64,000 nt of DNA, taken from NCBI GenBank assembly GCA_030446715.1, contig JAUJMU010000017.1, positions 1 through 64,000 on the forward strand, read 5' to 3'. This DNA is from Cytophagales bacterium (GTDB lineage: Bacteria > Bacteroidota > Bacteroidia > Cytophagales > 172606-1). The translations under genes and the position numbers were made by a program. The notes beneath the pieces are model-generated. The model was not told where the DNA came from. It saw only the letters and a list, made by a program, of their open reading frames with translations, and did no database searches. Shown one piece after another: positions 28,381 to 38,555 of the stretch. Positions within the stretch are counted from its first letter, which is position 1, and every line of letters starts with the position of its first letter.

Positions 28381-31300
28381 TTAATGGGTAACTACCAGCT
28401 TTTTGGTAACGCGATGACCTTCCGTATTCAACTCCAGAAAATACAATCCGCTCCTCCAGCTACTTACGCTAAGGGTCAGGATGTTCTTGCCGGCGTGTAC
28501 CCGGTAGCGTTTGGTAGCCTGAAGCTGGGAGGTGGCATCTCTGACCAGAATGCTTGCCTCGCCTGCAGCGTCAGCGTAATGCACAACCTGCACTTGTTTA
28601 CTGGCCGGGTTGGGTTGCAATAACACCTGGTCCGTTGCCGTGCTTTCTCTTGCCAGGTCAGTAATTTCCCGGCTGCTGGCAGAAAGCTGTTCCAGCTTCC
28701 ACTGCTGGTTGGCCCCCCCACCGTACGCCCACTGAACGATACCGGCTCCGTCGTTGTAGGAGGCAGCAGCTACGTCCAACGCTTTTCCGCTGTTCTTGGA
28801 TATAATTTTATAATACCCTTCTCCCGCGTCAACAATGCTCCACTTCTGGTTATCCGTATCATTCCAGTCATACTGCTGGATGATTCCTCCGTCGGCAAGG
28901 GAGTAATCCCGCACGTCCAATGCTTTTCCGGAGTGTACGGCCGTGATTTTATAGTAGCCGCCTTCCAGCGGTTCTATTCTCCACTGCTGGTTAGGTCCGC
29001 CCCCGTACGCCCACTGAACGATACCGGCTCCGTTGTCGTAGGAAGCAGCGGGAACGTCCAATGATTTTCCGCTGTGGCGGGCCGTAATTTTGTAAGTACC
29101 GGCCAGGGTACCAGCCACAGCCAGAGCCTGGGGTGTATCATCACTCCGGTAGACGCGGACAAAGTCCCAGGTAGCAGTAAAAGGAGCAGACCCAATTGAA
29201 GTGGAGATAATGCCGACTGCCAGGGCCGGAGTGCTCTGAATTGCCGTTAACAACGCCCCGCTTACTTTGATGGGAGCGCCTATGTCCACCGGCTGACCGC
29301 CGTTCTTGGCGTACCTGGGCTGCACTACCCCCGTCGCCGGATTCACCGACAAGTACAGGTCGAGGGTTCCGGAAGGAAGCCCGCCCGGCAGGGAATAAAT
29401 GTAGCTGTCCGGTACGCCGTTGTTTTCGTAGAGCACTTCAAGGCCGCCGCCTTGTCCGTCGGCGCCCAGTACTATCTTCAAATAATTATCCTGATCCCCA
29501 GTGCCGATGTATACGCCCTCCGATTGGTAAAATTGCGGGGTCTTGTTGTTGAAGAAAGGCCCCAGGAGCCGGGTTTGTACCGTAAAGGAACCCGTACCTG
29601 AAGTGACGTTGAGGCCGAACTGAAAAGCATTCTCCTGGTTATTGACCGTCCCGTAAGGGTCGCCCTCGCTGGCATTTACCACCGAAAACGCCCCGATTGC
29701 CCCACCCGCGATCAGGTTCTGGTCCTCATAAAGATCCTGGTAATTTATACCCGGCTGCTTGGGCAGCATCAGTCCCGTAAATCCCAGTCCGAACAGCCCG
29801 GTACCGGGATGGTTATTGAACAGTTCGTACCCGATTGGCAGGGTGGTGTTTAACCCGTTGGCGGCATCCAGCGGAAAGAAGTCGGCGTCGTCGGCAAGTT
29901 TGTCGTTGTCATCGTCGGGGTCGTTGTAGTTCGATACCAAATCCTTGTCGAAATCCAGGGGCTTGCTGGCGGAGGAACAAGGGTTGGTGCCGTTGTCGAT
30001 CTCGTCCGCGTTGCTGTACCCGTCCGCGTCGTCGTCGATGCCGGTGCTGTAGGTGCCGGTGCAATTCGTGGATTCCTCGGGTTCGAATACGTAAATAGAA
30101 TTTTCCAGGTAACACACCACCCAGATCGTACCCGGAAAAATATCATTGTCCCCCTGAGCCGTGATATCAAGCGGCTCGGCGCCGAAGTTGGAGGCGAAAG
30201 GCAGGTCCTGGTTCAGTCTCCTGGCTCCCCGGGCATTGGTTACGTCGGTACCGGTTTCGTTCAGCGAAACTTTGTAAATGTTCCCGTCGAATGACGCCGC
30301 CAGCAGTTGTCCCCGCAGGCCGTTTTTGAAATTGGAAGCGGTGTATTCTACCAATCCATTGGTTGAACTGACGAAGGTCAGCAGGGCGTTGTCCGTTTCT
30401 CCGGGGTTTTGGTAATCTCCTTCTACCGGGTTAGCCATACCAGCCGGCAGGGGCGGCCAGTCGGCGGGCAAGGGATTGGTGCCAGTGGTGCTGGTCCGCC
30501 ATGCGCCGGTACCATTGTGGGTGTAGAGGCCGGCCCCTCTCGGGTTGGCCCTTACCGGATTGGGGTGTCCTCCGTAAAAGGTACCCGGCGTGTAATTGTT
30601 CAGATTGCCAACGTAATGCAGATTATCCAGGTTGTTCACCTGCGCGTCATTGGTGCCTGGGCCCGTGGAACCGGGTTCACCGGGAACGTAGTTATTGGTC
30701 ACGCTGCCGCCGCCTTCATTGGCCGGGTACCCGCCCCAGCCTTGATTGCCCCCGTTATCCATTACGTACATGCGCCTTTCCTTGCCCGGAGTTTTGGTAA
30801 TGACCAGATCATAGGCGTTGCGGAAACCCGTGGCAAACACCTGTACGGGTCCGCCTGACACAATCTTAGCCTGATTTAAGCCGTCGTTGCCGCCGAAGGG
30901 GTCGTTGGCATCGGGGTTGCCGGCCCGGGTCGGGTCATCAAGTGTAGGAAGATCGTACTTATACCGGTTGTCCCCGCTTCCCCGGATGGGCAAAGCATCA
31001 ATTGCCGCCAGGTCAATGGACAGAAAGGCGGCAGCAAGGGCGTATTCGGTGATATAAGCAAAGTTGATGGATGGGCTACCGGCATTGGTAAAACCACCAA
31101 TCGCAACGTAAAGCCTGCTGCCTTCCAGTTGCATGCCGTTGGTGGAGTGGTTCTCCTCCGAACGGGGCAACCCCCGCACCAGGTCCATCTTCTCCCAGCC
31201 GCTTGCCGTCCTGGTAAGGCGGGAAATAATGCCCGAGTTGGTATCCAGATTCATGTCGCCGTCGGGCCCGCCGATGCGGCTGTCGCTGGAACTCACGTAA

Positions 31301-31902
31301 AGCACCGGGTTGGCGGCCGTACCGGTCACCACCAGGCTGGTTACCTGCCTCCAGGTTATGCCCGGAGCCGGAGAACCGTCGTCGTTGTGGTTGGGAATCC
31401 GGTTGATCAGGTCGATGACCTCCTCCCCCGTGACGGAGTAGTCGTTCGGCCCGTTCCGCACGATGGTATATATTTTAATCAGACCATTCTGCTGGGCAAC
31501 GTACATGCGGCCGTCCGGCCCGAACTGTAACGAGGTGGGATTGTCCAACGCTACTTCCAGACCATCGGTCCCCTGCACCGCGGCCACCCGGCCTCCGGCA
31601 AGGTTTTTTGGCTTGGGCGCCTTGCCTTTAATTCCTTTCAGGGCGCTGGCCTTGAAATTGAACTTAGCCTTGGCCAGTTGATCGGCCGACAAGTCCACTG
31701 GCGGTAATTTAGGCTGTTTCTTCTCAAACTTGTACTTGCCCATGTACTTCTCCCGTTCCGGGCCTTTGATCTGTTTACCTTGCCCATTACCTTGACTGTT
31801 CCCCTGCCCGTACAGGTCAGTAGTACCCGCGAAAAGGATCAATGCGCACAAAAGCATTGCTGTCCTGGCAAATTGATAGTAGTGTAGAATCGTTGTTTTC
31901 AT
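28381..31902 (-). CDS. secreted sorbosone/glucose dehydrogenase-like beta-propeller with ricin-type lectin domain and T9SS C-terminal sorting domain
   Basis: NPTSLQFGPDGRMYVAQQNGLIKIYTIV; GTYKITARHSGKSLDVPAASYDNGAGIVQW...QQW repeats; QPNPASKQVQVVH...YFLELNTEGHRVTKKLVVTH. Confidence 0.88.
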   Translation of the reverse strand: MKTTILHYYQFARTAMLLCALILFAGTTDLYGQGNSQGNGQGKQIKGPEREKYMGKYKFEKKQPKLPPVDLSADQLAKAKFNFKASALKGIKGKAPKPKNLAGGRVAAVQGTDGLEVALDNPTSLQFGPDGRMYVAQQNGLIKIYTIVRNGPNDYSVTGEEVIDLINRIPNHNDDGSPAPGITWRQVTSLVVTGTAANPVLYVSSSDSRIGGPDGDMNLDTNSGIISRLTRTASGWEKMDLVRGLPRSEENHSTNGMQLEGSRLYVAIGGFTNAGSPSINFAYITEYALAAAFLSIDLAAIDALPIRGSGDNRYKYDLPTLDDPTRAGNPDANDPFGGNDGLNQAKIVSGGPVQVFATGFRNAYDLVITKTPGKERRMYVMDNGGNQGWGGYPANEGGGSVTNNYVPGEPGSTGPGTNDAQVNNLDNLHYVGNLNNYTPGTFYGGHPNPVRANPRGAGLYTHNGTGAWRTSTTGTNPLPADWPPLPAGMANPVEGDYQNPGETDNALLTFVSSTNGLVEYTASNFKNGLRGQLLAASFDGNIYKVSLNETGTDVTNARGARRLNQDLPFASNFGAEPLDITAQGDNDIFPGTIWVVCYLENSIYVFEPEESTNCTGTYSTGIDDDADGYSNADEIDNGTNPCSSASKPLDFDKDLVSNYNDPDDDNDKLADDADFFPLDAANGLNTTLPIGYELFNNHPGTGLFGLGFTGLMLPKQPGINYQDLYEDQNLIAGGAIGAFSVVNASEGDPYGTVNNQENAFQFGLNVTSGTGSFTVQTRLLGPFFNNKTPQFYQSEGVYIGTGDQDNYLKIVLGADGQGGGLEVLYENNGVPDSYIYSLPGGLPSGTLDLYLSVNPATGVVQPRYAKNGGQPVDIGAPIKVSGALLTAIQSTPALAVGIISTSIGSAPFTATWDFVRVYRSDDTPQALAVAGTLAGTYKITARHSGKSLDVPAASYDNGAGIVQWAYGGGPNQQWRIEPLEGGYYKITAVHSGKALDVRDYSLADGGIIQQYDWNDTDNQKWSIVDAGEGYYKIISKNSGKALDVAAASYNDGAGIVQWAYGGGANQQWKLEQLSASSREITDLARESTATDQVLLQPNPASKQVQVVHYADAAGEASILVRDATSQLQATKRYRVHAGKNILTLSVSSWRSGLYFLELNTEGHRVTKKLVVTH

Positions 31903-32492
31903 AGAGTTATAAATGGTTGAGTTGAAAAACGGGTTGGACAGAGTGATGACCGCCCGGAAACCGGGTAGCAGCGTTACTAGATTAAGACTAGACTAAGTTG
32001 GATTGTTTGCGGCCTCCTGCTCCGTGCGTCCAGCAGTACGCACGAGCCCGGCTCTCAGTCAGACAAACCATTTATCGCAGTCCTGATTGCCGCTCATGCC
32101 TGAGCAGGCTAGCAATTAAACTCTGCGCGAGAACATAAGGTTACGCCGGGTGAATCTGGTCTGAACTAAATCATAGCAAGTGAAAGAATGACAAAAACTT
32201 ACCTGGGTGACAAAATTTAAAAAGTAGCTGGTTATATTTTAAAGATAAGCGCTTTTACAATAACAAAGAAGAACGTACAGATTATTATTATGTTATTTAT
32301 TATGTTATTTTCAGAACGATAGTCGCGTATCTGGCGGTGAAATTTTGTGAATTTGCTTAATAATCTGTTAATTAATGAATTGAGCAAATTCTTTAGTAAA
32401 CAAGGCGAGATCTGCTTTTTTTATTCAGTGAACTACATTCACCAGACTTTTTACTTCATTTAGTCCGGGTATTGGTAGAAACAGGCTTGTAC

Positions 32493-32545
32493 AGGCTTGT
32501 ACACGCTCTGTACGCCCGTTGGGAATACAGAGTGTGTACAAGCCT
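32493..32545. repeat. intergenic hairpin, 20-bp stem with one mismatch (AGGCTTGTACACGCTCTGTA / TACAGAGTGTGTACAAGCCT)
   Basis: Direct reading; preceded by partial tandem copy acaggcttgt. Confidence 0.85.
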
Positions 32546-32648
32546 GGATAGGGTTTCCGAAAAAAAAGGTGCCGGCCCGGTCGGCGGACTACGGCAAGGC
32601 ACGCACCGCAAGAACCCTTAGGCGAAACCGGGCAGATGCCTCATAGCG

Positions 32649-35600
32649 TTATAGCTTTAAAAACTTAACGCTGCTGCGGTAGCCTTCCTTTGCTTCTATT
32701 CTCAGCACGTAATACCCTGGCTTTAAACCGGAGGTGTCAATCTCAATTTGGTTTTCCCCCGTTACCCGGTGCCCATTCCTCCGCAGGAGCCTGCCATTGA
32801 TGGCAACAAGAGAAGTTGCCGTAACACTGGCCGCCGGAACCGGGGAGGCTGGCCGTTAAATAGTCTTCAGCAGGGTTAGGAAAAATGAGTGCGGGCACGT
32901 CGGCATTACTCTTATCCCCGATCACTTCAATGGCCGATACTTTCGGTAAATCGGTTGCTCCTTTCAAGAACAGTACGTTTAGCACTCCGTCAGTAACCTT
33001 AACGGTAACTGTTTCCTGAATAGCCTTCATCGGGCCGCCTGTTTTGGCGTAAATGTTATAATCAGTAAGCATGCGCTGCCCCTCAATGTCTACACTAAAC
33101 AACCGTTTGCCCGCGGCACCGCAACGCCCCAGAAGGTTTCCGCAAAATGCAGAATTACCTTAAAGGTACCGTTGCCCGTCGGAAAGTGGTAGCCAAATTC
33201 CCCGAAACGCTCCGAACGGTACAGTTCATCGTGGTCAGTTCCGGCAATATCATTGGTACCAACCGTTGTGTACGTTTCCCCCCCCATTGCGTACTGATCA
33301 GCGCTGAAAATGCTGCCGTCCATGGCAGTGTAAGCCTCCCCTCCCGCGTTGATTCTGAAGGTGCTGCCAATTTGAGACCCGGACGTAGCATTCCTTTCAG
33401 GAACTGCTAAGGAAAGTACTTCCTGGGAGGACAATTCAGGCCCGCCACCCCGGTTTGCCGAACCGGCGGCAATGTAAAGGCTATCACCGCTGGCAATGGC
33501 CTGGGTTCCGTGGCGTCCCTGCTTAAGGTCAGCCAGTCGCCGCCAGACGTTGGTGGTTACGTTCAGGGCCTCCGTTTGCTGGTGGGCAGTTTCCTGAACG
33601 CCACTCTCCCCGCCGATCACGATCAGCTCATTGCCTGCCGCTACTGCAGTAGAGCCCCCCCGTTGCGTGGGGATGGCAATGGGTAAAGTAGTCCACGAGC
33701 CCGTCGAAAAATCATACGCATCCACTTCGGGTATCGTCAGTTCAAATATCTGGCCCGTACCGGCTGAGGTGCGCCGTCCGCCGGCAGCGTATAATTTGGT
33801 CCCGATTACGGCGGCGTGGAAGTGATCCCGGGCCCGCGGGGCGTCGGGCAAGGCACGCCAGACTCCGGTAGCCGGATCAAATTCGTCGAGCCAGGGCACA
33901 AAGCCACCGTTATGACCGTTTACAATTCCTCCGGCCAGATAAATCTTGTTGTTGTACACGGCAACGCCTGCCGCTCCGCGGCGTCTGGCTACCGGAATTG
34001 CCGGGCCGGTTGCCCAGGCATTGGTGGCCGGATTGTAGATGTATACATTGGGTACGGGCTGTTCGCCCGGGTATTCACCGGTGAAGGCCCCCAGTACGTA
34101 GATAAGCCCATTCAGGCTGACGGCCTGGAAATGGTGCATCTCGAAGGGGGGTGGGGCGGCGCTTGTCCAGGCCTGGGTTACCGGATCATATACCTGCACG
34201 GGGTGTAAGCCCCTGCCGCCCAACAGGTAAAACTTATCGCCGGCTTTCACATAGGCATTCTCGTGCCGCTCCGTCGGGGTGCCCGTTTTTGGCGGCAGGG
34301 GCTGCCAGGTCTCGTTGGCCACGGTAACAAAATCCCAGGACGCCGTAAAGGGGCCGGCCCCGCGGGAAGTAGCAATTATTCCTACCGCCAGGGCCGGCAC
34401 CTCCTGAATGGCGGTCAACAGGGCGCCGCGCACCACCACCGGAGAACCAACGGGGAATACCAGTCCGCCCTCCAGTGAGTATTTGGGCTGCACGATTCCC
34501 GTGGCCGGGTCCACCGTCAGATACAAATCCATGATTTTGTCGGGAACGCCGCCGGCAAGCGGATAAACCGTACTTCTGGCCACCCCATTCTGTTCATATA
34601 CCACCTCAATGCCGCCTCTGCCGCCGTTGGCAATCAGCGCCACTTTCAGGTAGTTATCCTGATCTCCCGTTCCGATGTACACGCCCTGCGACTGGTGGTT
34701 CTGCGGTTTCTTGCCGTTAAAAAATGGACCCAGCATCCGGGCCTGTACGTCGAAGACGCCCGACAGGGCAGTGGTATTGATTCCGAACTGGAACGCATTT
34801 TCCTGGTTGTTGGCTCTACCCAAGGCGTCGCCCGGGGTAACCTGCACCACTGAAAACGCCCCTACTGCTCCGCCCGCAATCAGATTCTGCTCGTCGTACA
34901 GGTCAACGAGGTTGTACCCTGGATTTTTATTCACCATCAGGCCGGTGAAGCCTACTCCGTATAAGCCGGTGCCGGGGTCGCCGTTATATAAATCATACTT
35001 GAGGGGCAGTTTGGTGTCCAGCCCGTTTTTAGCGTCTACCGCAAAGGCATCCATGTAATCGGGAATCCCGTCGTTGTCGTTGTCGTTGTCGTTCAGGTCG
35101 GAGATCAGGTCAGAATCGCTGTCAACCGGCCGGCTGGCAGCCGAGCAAGGGTTGGATAAATTGTCAATTTCATCGGCGTTGCTGTACCCGTCGCCGTCAT
35201 CGTCCACCGACCTGCTGTACGTGCCGGAACAACGGGAAGAAGGCTGGGGTTCAAAAACGGTAAGCTCCTTACCAAGGTAGGTAACTGCCCAAACGGTGCC
35301 CGGAAAAATATCGTTATCCCCCTGCGCCGTCACGTCAATGGGCTCCTTGCCGAAACCCGACGCAAACGGAAAATCCTGAATGAGCCTCTCCTTGCCCTTC
35401 GGATTGGTGGCTTCCGTGCCCGATTCGTTCAGCGTAATCCGGTAAATATTTCCGTCAAAGCAGGCGGTCAGTAAATTGCCTTTGAGCCGGTTGTCGAAAG
35501 CAGAGGCAGTGTATTCGGCAATCCCGTTGGTAGAGATCGTAAAAGTCAGCATGGCGTTGTTGGCTTCACCCGGATTCCGGAAATCTCCTTCCACCGGATT

Positions 35601-36977
35601 GGCCAGTTCCAGGGGTACGGGAGGCCAGTCTGCCGGCAGCGGATCAGGACCGGTTTTGCTGGTACGCCATACGCCCTTCCCGCTGCCGGCAGTGTATAAA
35701 CCGGCTCCCGCCGGATTGGCCCGGATCGGATTGGGGTGTCCGGCGTACATGCTGCCGGGCTTGTACGTATCCAGGTTGCCGATGTAATGTAAATTATCCA
35801 GGTTATTGACCTGCGGGTCGTTTTTTCCCGGTCCGAACGAACCTGGCTCACCGGCCGGATAGTTATTGGTGACATCGCCGCCGCCTTCACTATCGGGGTG
35901 CCCACCCCACCCCTGGTTGGCCCCGTTGTCAATGGCATACATGCGGCGGGCTTTGCCCGGCGTCTGCGTGATTACCAGATCATAAGCGTTCCGGAAGCCG
36001 GGGGCATACACCTGTACTGGTCCTCCGGGCACTATTTTCGTCTGGTTGAGGCCATCGTTGCCGCCGAAAGGGTCGCCCACGTCGGTTCCATTGGGCAGAT
36101 TGGTACGGGTGGGGTCGTCCAGGGTAGGAATGTTGTATTTGTATTTGGTGTTGCCGGTCCCTGCGGTGGGCATGGCGTCGATCTTTTTCAGATCAATGGA
36201 CAGAATAGCCGCCGCCAGGGCGAACTCGCTGGCAAGGGCGAAGCTGGCCGAGGGGGCACCAGCGTTGGTAAACCCGCCGATGGACGCGTACAGCACGTTG
36301 GTCTGCGCATCGAGTTGCAGGCCGTTCACGGAGTGGTTCTCCTCCGAACGGGGCAACCCCCGCACCAGGTCTACCTTGTCCCACCCGCCCGGGGTTTTGG
36401 TCAGCCGGGAGATGATTCCCGAGTTGCTGTCCAGGTTTACATCCTTGTTCGGATCGGCGCCGCCGGTGTCCCAGGGACCACCCATCCGGCTGTCACTGGA
36501 ACCCACGTAAAGCACCGGGCTGGCTGCGGTACCGGTTACCAGCAGGCCCGTAACTTGCCGGACCGGGATGCCGGGAGCCGGCGACCCGTCGTCATTGTGA
36601 TTGGGAATCTGGTTAATCAGGTCAATTACTTCCTCACTGGTGGCCTGGTAATCGCCGGGTCCCCTGCGGATGATGGTCAATACTTTGATAATACCGTCCT
36701 GCTGAGCCACGTACAGCCGCCCGTCGGGCCCGAACTGCAGAGAGGTGGGGTTCAGCACGGAAGCGCCCTTCAAACTACTCACCGAGAAGCTGTAGCGGGC
36801 CCTTTCGAGCAGTTCACCTTTCAGGTCCTTGGGTGGTAATTTGGCTTTTTTATTCGGCCTTGATCCGCTCATGTACTGTGCCGAAGCTCCGGTAATGGTA
36901 AACAAAACCGTATGGAGGAATAATAACAACGCCATTTTGCCAGCTGATAACGGCCGGGGAGTAACTATTTTACGCAT
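32649..36977 (-). pseudogene. secreted sorbosone dehydrogenase-like + Kelch + malectin + T9SS sorting domain protein, split by two frameshifts
   Basis: Paralog of 28381-31902; Kelch YVLGAFTGEY.../IYLAGGI; malectin LHFAETFWG|GKRLFSVDIEGQRML; sorting domain ALIFPNPAEDYLTASLP|SVTATSLVAINGRLLRRNGHRVTGENQIEIDTSGLKPGYYVLRIEAKEGYRSSVKFLKL in a third frame. Confidence 0.85.
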
Positions 36978-37249
36978 GGGGTAAGGGGCAATCATTGAAG
37001 AAAAGATAAACTACTATTTGTTATATGAATCACTTTTATAAGTCGTAAACGGACAAGTGAATAAATTGGTGCGCAGACGCGCCAGCCAGTATCTGATGAC
37101 CAACTGATCGCTCCACTAAAAAATGAGACGGTGTACATCCCGGTTTGGCTTTGCCGGACCAACGCCTCTTTACGGACCAGGCCCCTTTTCTACTCTCGCT
37201 GTCATCCCGGAAAGGCCTGTCCGGGATAAAGATTGTTCTTTTACACCAG

Positions 37250-38184
37250 ACTTCTTGCGAAAGTAAATTAAGCTGCTTTTAAGTGTGCATTATAGATGCC
37301 AGCAATCAAAGTAAAGCGTAAAGCAAAACGGGAATGATTACGATAGCGGTACCCGAGAAGTTTGAATATTTTGAGTTTACCAATCACGTGTTCGTTTCCA
37401 ATGCGTTCACGGGCCAGTTGGCGATTGTGTCTTTTCTGCTGTTTGGTGAGCTTTTTGAGTTTAGTGTTCTTTTGTGGCAATTCCGGGTTGGGGTGCAAAC
37501 GCTTTACGCCTAAGTAGCCTGAATCGGTTTTGAGTTTGATTTGAGGATGAATCCTGAGCTTGCTTTGCTTGTAGAGTTTGAAGTCATGACAAGCCCCTGG
37601 AGCAAAATCAAGACAGATTACCTCTTTGGTATGGGCATTGACGACTACTTGGGTTTTGTTGACAAATCGCTTCTTTTTGCCTGAGTAGCTGCGTTTGCGC
37701 TTGGCAGAGCCCTTAATCTTTCGACCCTTTCGGACTTTTTTCGGGTCTTGCCGTCGGCGTTCCGGTAGCATCAGTGAGAATGGTTTGAATCTTGTCAGCC
37801 GACAGGAGCACTTTTTTGCCCGGCAAGTTGAAGTAGCCCGACTGGATCAAAATGCTTTCGATCTTTGCTACGGTGCGTTGTACGTTTGATTCGTCCAAAC
37901 CATAATCGGTGCCGATGTGAAACAGGGTACGGTACTCCCGATAGTACTCAGGCGCCATCAGAATCTGGTCCCCGATACTCAGATGAGCCGTGCGACCCTC
38001 TTTCTTCTTGCGTTTTTGCTCATGTTCGCTTACCAACTTGACCATTACCTGGAAAACATCCTTATTTACACCAGTGTAGCGTTTGAACTTGGTCTTCGGG
38101 AGTTTCGATAGAACAGCGTACTTCTTGATTTCCATCCCATCAATTTACCCCTATTCTCCCTATCTTTTCACTTCCGCAAGAAGT
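37250..38184 (-). mobile_element. IS5-family element
   Basis: Imperfect TIR acttcttgcgaaagtaaa / acttcttgcggaagtgaa; two overlapping transposase ORFs. Confidence 0.85.
37268..38135 (-). CDS. IS5-family transposase in two overlapping frames (37713-38135 and 37268-37771)
   Basis: KFKRYTGVNKDVFQVMVKLV...; LTDATGTPTARPEK; KRSYSGKKKRFVNKTQVVVN; RERIGNEHVIGKLKIFKLLGYRYRN. Confidence 0.85.
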
Positions 38185-38245
38185 ATACCATAAAAATGCC
38201 TGGCGGAGCCATTCGGGTTGACTGCGTCAACTGCGTTCGGCTTCT

Positions 38246-38398
38246 TCTGATGGCGCGAAGCTGTGCTTCGTGCCTTTTTTATTCCTGCCGCCTCCGGCGG
38301 AACCGGCTACGGGTGAACCTGTTGCCGGCAGCAAGCAGCTATAAGCACAACAGAGGTTGCAAAACAGGCGGCACGAAGCAAAGCTTCGCGCCATCAGG
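38246..38398. repeat. REP/BIME-like element (copy c)
   Basis: tctgatggcgcgaagctgtgcttcgtgcc ... ggcacgaagcaaagcttcgcgccatcag with inner cctgccgcctccggcgg. Confidence 0.85.
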
Positions 38399-38555
38399 GA
38401 TTGGAGACGGGAGATTTTAGACTTTTTCGCTCAGCCGGATCGGGTAATCCATTAAGGCGTTAACATTTTTTAACACACTTGCCGGCATCACCTGAATGAT
38501 TAGCCCTTATCTTGAGGAGCCGTCTGATCAATTTCTAAATTCAGGTGTGTATTTC

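Noticed and set aside
35898-36839. 313-aa ORF antisense to the dehydrogenase-like gene
   Set aside because: Antisense shadow ORF; Gly/Val/Arg-rich artefact of GC-rich coding DNA
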